DNA of 19,428 nucleotides, from assembly GCA_047975545.1 (NCBI GenBank), contig JBKEDS010000005.1, positions 1-19,428 on the forward strand, given 5' to 3'. Made by a program: the position numbers and the translations under genes. A model generated the notes under the pieces. It worked only from the letters and a program-made list of their open reading frames with translations. It did not search any database and was not told where the DNA came from. The DNA is from JBKEDS01 sp047975545 (GTDB taxonomy: Bacteria; Bacteroidota; Bacteroidia; Flavobacteriales; Flavobacteriaceae). Positions 6,248-12,373 of this stretch are shown here, one piece after another (positions within the stretch are counted from its first letter, which is position 1; each line of letters opens with the position of its first letter).

Positions 6248-8377
6248 ATGGCAGTATTAAATAAGATTAGACAACGCTCGTTATTTTTAATTATAGTAAT
6301 AGCATTAGCGTTATTTTCTTTTGTATTAGCAGATTTATTCAACAAAGGCAATTCGTTTTCGCAACAAGCCCAAAATGTTGTGGCAACCATAAACGGCAAG
6401 GAAATTAACCGCGACGATTTTATGCAAAAAGTAGAAAACATGCAGCGCCAATTAGGGGCAAACGCCACCAATAGCCAAGTTATTAACCGTGTTTGGGACC
6501 AAGAAGTACGCCAAGCCGTGTTGGAGGCGCAGTTCGATAAATTGGGCATTACCGTAGAAAAGGACCAAATGCGCGATTTGCTAAAACAAGCCTTGGCATC
6601 CAGCCCAGAGTTTTTAAACGAAGCCGGTTTGTTCGACGAAAACAAACTTAACGAATACATTGCCAACCTAAAGGAAACCTCGCCCGTAGGCTACCAAAGT
6701 TGGATAAGCTACGAAAACAACTTGGCCTTGAGTGGCCTGCAACAAAACTACTTTAACTTGGTACGTGCCGGCTTAACCGGAACTTTGGCCGAAGGCGAGT
6801 TAGAGCATAACCTTGAAAGCAATACCACAGATATTAAATTTGTACAAGTACCTTACACCTCCATAGCCGATAGCTTGGTAAAAGTAAGCAAGGCCGAAAT
6901 ATCCGTTTATGTTGAAAAACACAAAAAACAATACGAAGTTGAAGCCTCAAGGGATATAAAATTCGTGCAGTTTAACGAAACCGCTTCTTTAGACGACGAA
7001 AATACCATAAAAACAAACCTTCAAGATTTGTTAAACAATAAAGTCGTGTACAACGAAGTAACAAAAGCCAACGACACTGTTGCCGGATTTGTAAACACTT
7101 TGGATGTACAGGATTTTGTAAACGCCAATTCCGACATTAAGTTCGACGAGCGTTTTATGTTTAAGTCTGCCCTGTCGCCCGCCGTGGCCGATAGCATTTA
7201 CAAACTAAACAAAGGCGAAATTTATGGCCCCTACAAGGACAACGGCTTTTTTAACATAACCAAGGTGGTTGCCGTAAAACAACTACCCGATTCGGCCAAG
7301 GTGCGCCATATTCTAATTCCGTTTATCGGGGCGCAAAGTACCGATGCTTCCGTAGTACAAACCGAAGTACAGGCCAAAGCAACCGCCGACAGCTTGTTAA
7401 CCGTATTAAAGGGCAACCGCTCCAAGTTCGAGGAATTTGTAACCACATATTCGTCCGACCAAGGTAGCGTTCAAAACGGTGGGCGTTACGATTGGCACCC
7501 CTACAACACCATGGTACCCGAGTTTAACGATTTTGAGTTCGAGGGCAACGTAGGCGATTTGGGCGTTGTTAAAACCGTTTTCGGATTTCATATTATAGAA
7601 ATTGAAGGCCAAAAGGACAAAAAGAAAGCCATTCAAGTAGCCACATTGGCCAGAAAAATAGAACCGTCGGACGAAACGGTAGATAAAATATTCAGGGAAG
7701 CCTCGGAATTCGAAATTGCTGTTAACGGCAAAGATTTTGAAGAAGTAGCCAAATCGAGCAACTTTACCGTTCGCCCCGTAAACGGCATAAAAGTTTTAGA
7801 CGAAAACATTCCCGGCGTTGGCAACCAAAGGCCAATCGTGCGCTGGACTTTCGAAGAGGAAGCCAAAGTAGGCGATATTAAGCGTTTTAGCATACCAAAC
7901 GGCTACGTTATAGCCCAGTTGGTAGCCAAGCACGAAAAAGGACTAATGTCCGCCGAAGATGCCTCGGCCAGTGTTTTGCCAATTTTGCGCAAGCAAAAGA
8001 AGGCCCAAATGATAAAGGACCGCATAACGGCCAAAAACTTAAACGATTTAGCCTCGGCCGAAAAAACCATTGTAAGGACCGCTTCGGCCATTAATATGAA
8101 AAACCCGACCATTTCGGGCGCAGGAAGGGAACCTTTGGTAGTTGGTACCGCTTTTGGCTTAAAAGAAGGCCAAACCTCTAAATTAATAGAAGGTGCCAAT
8201 GGCGTTTACATGGTACAAGTTGAAAAAGTAACCCCCGCCCCTAAATTGGATAGCTACCAAGCCGTGGCAAACCGTGTGGCAGGCCAAAAAACAGCCGTGG
8301 TGTCCTCAAAACTATACACCGCATTAAAAGATGCCGCCGATATTGAGGATAATAGGGCAGAGCTTCAAATTCAATAA
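6248..8377 (+). CDS. ppiD: PpiD-like SurA/parvulin periplasmic chaperone
   Basis: This 709-residue protein is anchored by one N-terminal helix (about residues 12-30, SLFLIIVIALALFSFVLADLF) and faces the periplasm. A SurA-type N-terminal chaperone region follows, beginning with ATINGKEINRDDF at about 46-58. A PpiC parvulin prolyl-isomerase domain lies near 345-455, opening with KVRHILIPF and closing with FGFHIIEIEG. A second, degenerate parvulin-like stretch may occupy the C-terminal third. Length and order match the bacterial PpiD family, which helps newly exported outer-membrane and periplasmic proteins fold as they leave the Sec translocon. Bacteroidetes members are often annotated simply as peptidylprolyl isomerase. 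It follows LptC and an outer-membrane barrel, fitting an envelope-biogenesis neighbourhood. Catalytic activity of the parvulin domain cannot be confirmed by eye. Confidence 0.9.
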   Translation: MAVLNKIRQRSLFLIIVIALALFSFVLADLFNKGNSFSQQAQNVVATINGKEINRDDFMQKVENMQRQLGANATNSQVINRVWDQEVRQAVLEAQFDKLGITVEKDQMRDLLKQALASSPEFLNEAGLFDENKLNEYIANLKETSPVGYQSWISYENNLALSGLQQNYFNLVRAGLTGTLAEGELEHNLESNTTDIKFVQVPYTSIADSLVKVSKAEISVYVEKHKKQYEVEASRDIKFVQFNETASLDDENTIKTNLQDLLNNKVVYNEVTKANDTVAGFVNTLDVQDFVNANSDIKFDERFMFKSALSPAVADSIYKLNKGEIYGPYKDNGFFNITKVVAVKQLPDSAKVRHILIPFIGAQSTDASVVQTEVQAKATADSLLTVLKGNRSKFEEFVTTYSSDQGSVQNGGRYDWHPYNTMVPEFNDFEFEGNVGDLGVVKTVFGFHIIEIEGQKDKKKAIQVATLARKIEPSDETVDKIFREASEFEIAVNGKDFEEVAKSSNFTVRPVNGIKVLDENIPGVGNQRPIVRWTFEEEAKVGDIKRFSIPNGYVIAQLVAKHEKGLMSAEDASASVLPILRKQKKAQMIKDRITAKNLNDLASAEKTIVRTASAINMKNPTISGAGREPLVVGTAFGLKEGQTSKLIEGANGVYMVQVEKVTPAPKLDSYQAVANRVAGQKTAVVSSKLYTALKDAADIEDNRAELQIQ

Positions 8378-8403
8378 AAAACAGGTTTAATACTATTCAA
8401 AAG

Positions 8404-8442
8404 CTGTCCGATAGGGCAGATTTTTTTTTTTTTTTTTTTTTT
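8404..8442 (+). terminator. Terminator of PpiD-like gene with 22-T tract
   Basis: CTGTCC (8404-8409) pairs with GGGCAG (8414-8419) around GATA, with one T-G wobble. After one A comes an uninterrupted run of 22 T residues (8421-8442). The arrangement is a standard intrinsic terminator, but the tract is far longer than termination needs. Confidence 0.8.
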
Positions 8443-8450
8443 GTATTTAT

Positions 8451-8540
8451 TGGGCGTTTCCCTTCGGGTCGCGCTTTCCGCTATATCTTTTTTCTCGTGC
8501 CTCAAAAAAAGGATGCCGCTGCAATCGCTAACGCAGGGCA
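8451..8540. repeat. Imperfect palindromic intergenic element, family C
   Basis: The block begins GGGCGTTTCCCTTCGGGTCG and ends CGCTAACGCAGGGCA. The two halves are imperfect inverted copies: GCGTT, GCGCTTTCCGC and a T-rich core on the left mirror GCGATTGCAGCGGC, an A-rich core and AACGC on the right. From general knowledge it looks like an element often seen between genes in Flavobacteriaceae, but only one copy is in this window, so its dispersal is not shown here. It fills the space between convergent genes. Confidence 0.55.
8504..8540 (-). terminator. Terminator of the GHMP kinase gene
   Basis: Read on the minus strand, TGCCCTGC (plus 8533-8540) pairs with GCAGCGGCA (plus 8514-8522) with one bulged C and a 10-base loop. 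TCC and seven T residues (plus 8504-8510) follow. The stem starts about 10 bases after the kinase stop codon. The terminator is the right half of the family C palindromic element. Confidence 0.7.
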
Positions 8541-8550
8541 TTTTTGTGAA

Positions 8551-9480
8551 CTATATTTTAACCTGCGCGTTAGAAAATTGCCCCAAAACCATTTCACTAT
8601 AACCCATAACCGTTTTAAACCCCTTGGAGTTAAAATATTCGATAGGGTTTTCGGTTGCGGTAGCCAAAACAAAATCGCCACCCCAAGCGCCAAGGCTTTT
8701 AATACAGCCCTTAAAATCGGCAAACAAAGTTTCCTTTACGGTTGGTTGTTTTATAATTTCCGAAATAATGCGTTCGTGTTGCGTTAACAAGGTTTCAAAA
8801 TCGTTTAGCAATTTGCAATTTGCAAGTGTTTTGGTAATCTTGTTTATTTCAGTAATAGCAGAAGCTATATTTGTTTTATTGGCGTTGTAGTTGGCAATAC
8901 CATTACGGCTGTTTTGTTTTTTGTTTAAGTACACAAAATAAATATGCTCCCTAAAGCTGGGGCTAAAATGAATAGGCTCTACCAAAACTTTATCTTTTTT
9001 AAGTTGGTATAAAATAGGCAAATTGTTTTGGGCGCAGGCAATATCGTACCCGCTGCCGCCAAAAGTTTGGGCTAACAGTTTGTAGGCGTCAACACCCGCC
9101 CATCGGGCTATATTGTTTATTAGGGTAGACGATGTGCCAAGTCCCCAATTTTTCGGGAACGTTAGTTGTGTTGAAACTTTAAAACCTTGCCCCGAATTTA
9201 AAAAATCGGGATTCAGCTGTTTTGCGGCCTGTAAAATTTGAATTATTCGTTGTGAAACGGCGTCGCCTTCACTGGTATCGTTCAAATTTAGGTGGAATGA
9301 TTTTTTAAACCAAGATTTACTATTTGCATCAAAACTTTCCCAATGTAAAAAGGGGGCGTTAATAGTTTCAACGTGTAACGATTGCCCGAATATTGTTGGT
9401 ACGGCAAGAGCCAGGGCGCCGTCGAGTACCACGTATTCGCCCGTAATTAATAGTTTTCCGTTGCTGTAAAAGTTTTGCAT
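8551..9480 (-). CDS. GHMP kinase, GYDIA type (mevalonate pathway)
   Basis: This 309-residue cytosolic kinase has the GHMP-superfamily layout: KLLITGEYVVLDG at residues 9-21, the ATP-binding GLGTSS loop at 113-118, the GSGYDIA stretch at 142-148, and a C-terminal GAWGGDFVLA motif near 273-282. The GYDIA signature defines a Bacteroidetes subgroup known by that motif. The gene lies downstream of HMG-CoA reductase on the same strand, so phosphorylation of mevalonate or phosphomevalonate is the likely role. Sequence alone does not say which. The gap to the reductase is 173 bases and is filled by repeats, and I see no good TAnnTTTG element before the ATG, so it may be transcribed from the reductase promoter. 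Confidence 0.85.
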   Translation of the reverse strand: MQNFYSNGKLLITGEYVVLDGALALAVPTIFGQSLHVETINAPFLHWESFDANSKSWFKKSFHLNLNDTSEGDAVSQRIIQILQAAKQLNPDFLNSGQGFKVSTQLTFPKNWGLGTSSTLINNIARWAGVDAYKLLAQTFGGSGYDIACAQNNLPILYQLKKDKVLVEPIHFSPSFREHIYFVYLNKKQNSRNGIANYNANKTNIASAITEINKITKTLANCKLLNDFETLLTQHERIISEIIKQPTVKETLFADFKGCIKSLGAWGGDFVLATATENPIEYFNSKGFKTVMGYSEMVLGQFSNAQVKI

Positions 9481-9522
9481 TCGTTAGTCTAAAATTGTTG
9501 TTCGTTAATCGTGTGCGTTACT

Positions 9523-9607
9523 GCAAGCCTGCTTGTCGGCAGACAGGGCACGAAGCAGTCTGTTGTTTGTGTTGTAAAGATTGCTTCACTACCGTTCGCA
9601 ATGACGC
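9523..9607. repeat. Composite repeat: CCTGC palindrome plus family A copy
   Basis: Two repeat types are joined between the kinase and the reductase. At 9528-9547 CCTGCTTGTC and GGCAGACAGG form a degenerate palindrome. From 9547 GGCACGAAGCAGTCT and then AGATTGCTTCACTACCGTTCGCAATGACG (given in parts: AGATTGCTTC at 9578-9587, CGCAATGACG at 9597-9606) are related to the family A block at 4420-4514. ATTGC and GCAAT arms allow a hairpin. No gene is supported in this gap. Confidence 0.6.
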
Positions 9608-9628
9608 TCGACTTAAAAAAAACTGTTG

Positions 9629-9671
9629 TTCCACGGAGTTTCACGGAGGTTTTTCACAGAGATTCGCTAAG
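9629..9671. repeat. Imperfect 10-base tandem repeat
   Basis: Consecutive units are TTCCACGGAG (9629-9638), TTTCACGGAG (9639-9648), GTTTTTCACAGAG (9649-9661) and ATTCGCTAAG (9662-9671). Together they make a degenerate tandem array that runs into the 3' end of the HMG-CoA reductase gene and contains its stop codon (9654-9656). Confidence 0.6.
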
Positions 9672-11015
9672 GTTTTTCTTTTTTCTAAAATTGTTACCCT
9701 TAACTCTTAACTCGTTAAGCGCATTAACCACAGCGCTATGCGAAACGGTATGGGTTTTAAAATATTCTGTCAAAGTTTCCTTTTCTGTATCGGAAGCCCC
9801 AAATTGGTTTAAAATATTCATCAGGTGCATTTTCATATGGCCTTGTTGTATGCCCGTAGTGGTAAGCGAGCGCAAGGCTGCAAAATTTTGCGCCAGCCCG
9901 GCCACGGCCACGATTTGCATAAGTTCTTTGGCTGTGGGGTGGTGCAGCATTTCCAAAGCTAATTTAACCAAGGGGTGCAAGCCCGTAAGACCGCCTACGA
10001 TACCGAGTGCCAGGGGTATTTCAATCCAAAACCTAAATATACCGTCTTTAATTTCGGCGTGGGTTAGGCTGCTGTACTGCCCTGTTTTAGCGGCGTAAGC
10101 ATGGGCGCAGGCCTCAATGGCCCTAAAGTCGTTTCCAGTGGCCAAAACCACGGCATCGATACCGTTCATAATGCCCTTGTTGTGGGTTACGGCACGGTAA
10201 GGCTCTATTTCGGCAATGGCTACGGCTTGTACAAATTTGTTGGCAAATTCTTGGGCGGAAATGCTGTTGTTTTCGGTTAAATCATCGACTTTGCAGCTTA
10301 CCTCGGCACGTACCAAGCATTCGGGTACGTAATTGGACAAAATACTCATAACAATTTGAATTGTTTTTTCTTCTTCAGTAAACGCTTCAAAATAAAGGGC
10401 TTCGTCCTTAAACGTTTTGGCAAATTGCTCCAAGCACGAATTTATAAAGTTGGCGCCCATGGCATCCAAGGTTTCAAACGAGGCGTGCAGTTGGTAATAG
10501 CCCGCTATATCGGTAGTTTTGTTGCGCAATTCAATATCCAAAATACCGCCGCCCCGCTTTTCCATGTTCTTGGTTATATGGTGGGCGTTTTGTATAAGTT
10601 TGGGTTTTATAAATTGGAAATACCGTTTTAAAGTATCCAAATTACCGTGGTACATAAAATGCACTTGGCCAATTTTGGTGGTCGAAACCACTTTGGCCTT
10701 AAATCCGCCTCGTTCCATCCAAAACTTGGCGGCTTTGCTGGCGGCCGCAACTACCGAGCTTTCCTCGGTAACCATGGGGATGGTGTAAAGGGTGCCGTTT
10801 ATTAAAAAATTGGGCGCAACACCCAAGGGCAGGTAATAGTTGGTAATGGTGTTTTCAATAAACTCGTCGTGCAATTGTTGCAGTTTGTCGTTGTTGTTCC
10901 AGTATTGTTTTATAATGGTTTTGGCCTCCTTATTTTTGGAAAAATAGGTATCCACAATCCAATCGATTTTTTTGGATTTCGATAATTTCGAGAAGCCGGT
11001 AATAGGTTTACCCAT
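9654..11015 (-). CDS. mvaA: HMG-CoA reductase, class II
   Basis: This 453-residue cytosolic enzyme reduces HMG-CoA to mevalonate, the committed step of the mevalonate route to isoprenoids. Its catalytic set lines up with the class II enzyme of Pseudomonas mevalonii (E83, K267, D283, H381): Glu in VTEESS (84/85), K280 in HNKGIMNG, D296 in ATGND, and H393 in GIQQGHMKMH. The DAMGANFIN segment (184-192) is also present. There is no membrane domain, as expected for class II. Start at the ATG 11013-11015 follows a good promoter. The last dozen residues (NFRKKKNLSESL) are encoded partly by a tandem repeat and probably are not ancestral. The kinase gene follows downstream on the same strand. Confidence 0.95.
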   Translation of the reverse strand: MGKPITGFSKLSKSKKIDWIVDTYFSKNKEAKTIIKQYWNNNDKLQQLHDEFIENTITNYYLPLGVAPNFLINGTLYTIPMVTEESSVVAAASKAAKFWMERGGFKAKVVSTTKIGQVHFMYHGNLDTLKRYFQFIKPKLIQNAHHITKNMEKRGGGILDIELRNKTTDIAGYYQLHASFETLDAMGANFINSCLEQFAKTFKDEALYFEAFTEEEKTIQIVMSILSNYVPECLVRAEVSCKVDDLTENNSISAQEFANKFVQAVAIAEIEPYRAVTHNKGIMNGIDAVVLATGNDFRAIEACAHAYAAKTGQYSSLTHAEIKDGIFRFWIEIPLALGIVGGLTGLHPLVKLALEMLHHPTAKELMQIVAVAGLAQNFAALRSLTTTGIQQGHMKMHLMNILNQFGASDTEKETLTEYFKTHTVSHSAVVNALNELRVKGNNFRKKKNLSESL

Positions 11016-11032
11016 GATATGGTTGTTTATGG

Positions 11033-11066
11033 CAAAGATACTTTAAAATTGTATTGAAATAATCAA
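11033..11066 (-). promoter_or_regulatory. Promoter of HMG-CoA reductase
   Basis: On the minus strand TATCTTTG (11033-11040) matches TAnnTTTG exactly, with TTG at 11064-11066 and a 23-base spacer, at the long end of the usual range. It predicts a leader of about 10 bases before the ATG at 11015. Transcription of the neighbouring nuclease gene diverges from this region. Confidence 0.65.
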
Positions 11067-11127
11067 CTTAATTATTGTCCATTATGAAGCGTTAATCTTT
11101 TTAAAAGGTAAATCATTCAATATTCGG

Positions 11128-11135
11128 TACATTTG
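11128..11135 (+). promoter_or_regulatory. -7 element of the DUF1016 gene
   Basis: TACATTTG matches TAnnTTTG exactly and ends 19 bases before the ATG at 11155. A convincing -33 TTG is not seen. The promoter faces away from that of the HMG-CoA reductase gene. Confidence 0.5.
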
Positions 11136-11154
11136 TAAAAGGGAAATTCAGAAA

Positions 11155-12165
11155 ATGGAAGCATTAATTGAGAATAAAGGATACTCGGAACTGATAAAAA
11201 GTATAAGGGCCATTTACAACAAGGCTAAAAGCAATGTTGTTTCAGCTATAAATATCGAAATGTTAAATGCTTATTGGGAAATCGGGAAGCATATTGTTGA
11301 GTTTGAACAAAAGGGTAAAATTAAAGCCGCTTATGGGGTCGAGTTGCTAATGAAAATGTCGAAAGATTTGAGCACGCATCTCGGTAAGGGGTTTAGTAGA
11401 AGTAATTTGTCGTACATGCGGCAATTTTACAACCAATACCCAAAACGTGAGACGGTGTCTCACAAATTAAGTTGGTCCCATTATTTTGAGTTACTAAAAG
11501 TTGAAGATGATTTGGCTCGAAGTTTTTACCAAAACCAAGCAATAAACGAAAACTGGACAGTAAGGGAATTGAAAAGACAAAAGAAAAGCGGACTTTTCCA
11601 TCGATTAGCATTGAGTAAAAATAAAGAGAAAATCCTGGAGTTAGCAAAGCAAGGGCAAACAATAACATCTGAAAACGATTTAACGAAAGACCCTTACATT
11701 TTTGAGTTTCTCGGTATTCCCGAAAAAATAGAATATTCTGAAAGTGATATTGAAAAAGCAATTATAAATAACCTACAAGCGTTTCTGTTGGAATTAGGAA
11801 AAGGCTTTGCATACATTGGCAGGCAACAAAGAATAACATTAAATAACAAACATTATTATGTGGATTTAGTATTTTATCATACCAAGCTAAAATGTTATGT
11901 CTTGATTGACCTAAAAATAGGAGAGGTAGAACACGAACATATTGGACAGATGAAATTGTATCTTGGATATTATCAAAAGGAAGTTAACGACAATAGCGAT
12001 AACCAACCCATAGGAATAATACTGTCGGAAGAAAAAGACGACATAATGGTTGAATATGCCATGTTAAACGATAAAGCAAAACTTGTAGTTTCAAAGTATC
12101 AGCTATTTCTCCCCGATATTAACGAATTGAGATTAAAAGTGAAGGAAATAATAGAAAATAAATAA
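11155..12165 (+). CDS. DUF1016/YhcG-type PDDEXK nuclease
   Basis: This 336-residue protein has the two-part DUF1016 layout. A helical N-terminal domain (about 10-145) includes NAYWEIGKHIVEFEQ and SRSNLSYMRQFY. A C-terminal PDDEXK nuclease-like domain (about 165-330) holds GKGFAYIGRQ (215-224), D237 in YYVDLVFYH, D252-x-K254 in LIDLKIG and Q265 in the following helix. In many relatives the second acidic residue is Glu (ELK); Asp here is a seen variant and may still bind metal. The family has been tied to nuclease, restriction-associated and mobile-element contexts, but no methylase or specificity subunit is nearby. Base composition is visibly AT-richer than the flanking genes, suggesting acquisition from elsewhere. 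A substrate cannot be assigned. Confidence 0.88.
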   Translation: MEALIENKGYSELIKSIRAIYNKAKSNVVSAINIEMLNAYWEIGKHIVEFEQKGKIKAAYGVELLMKMSKDLSTHLGKGFSRSNLSYMRQFYNQYPKRETVSHKLSWSHYFELLKVEDDLARSFYQNQAINENWTVRELKRQKKSGLFHRLALSKNKEKILELAKQGQTITSENDLTKDPYIFEFLGIPEKIEYSESDIEKAIINNLQAFLLELGKGFAYIGRQQRITLNNKHYYVDLVFYHTKLKCYVLIDLKIGEVEHEHIGQMKLYLGYYQKEVNDNSDNQPIGIILSEEKDDIMVEYAMLNDKAKLVVSKYQLFLPDINELRLKVKEIIENK

Positions 12166-12196
12166 TCGATAGTAATAATAGTGTTAAGGCAAAGTC

Positions 12197-12222
12197 AAAA
12201 AAGATTTGTAAATCTATTTTTT
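12197..12222 (+). terminator. Probable terminator of the DUF1016 gene
   Basis: AAAAAAGATT (12197-12206) and AATCTATTTTTT (12211-12222) pair around a TGTA loop with a small bulge, giving an AT-only stem that ends in a T run. It is weak by GC content but is well placed, 32 bases after the stop. The remaining bases to 12373 show no gene. They contain only a near-match to a -7 element, TAAACTTG at 12334-12341. Confidence 0.45.
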
Positions 12223-12373
12223 ATTCAGAACATTTTTTAGCCAATTATAAAAAGTCAAGATGAGTTCAATCTATAATTCCTCTTCATATTCGATTTAACT
12301 GTTAATAAAAAAGGTTTTTTGCATAATTTTTAGTAAACTTGGGGGCTTTTTAAACAAAACCTATTTTTTATTG

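Noticed and set aside
8451..8540. Integron attC-like site
   Set aside because: The CTAAC and GTT ends are in the wrong order for attC core boxes, and no integron integrase is visible.
8497..8787. Plus-strand open frame of 96 codons
   Set aside because: It overlaps the well-supported GHMP kinase on the other strand and starts in a repeat element.
9511..10098. Plus-strand open frame of 195 codons
   Set aside because: It is antisense to HMG-CoA reductase, begins in repeats and shows no recognisable domain.
12371..12373. TTG start for the DPP-IV-like gene
   Set aside because: An ATG follows at once and gives a normal signal peptide; there is no reason to prefer TTG.
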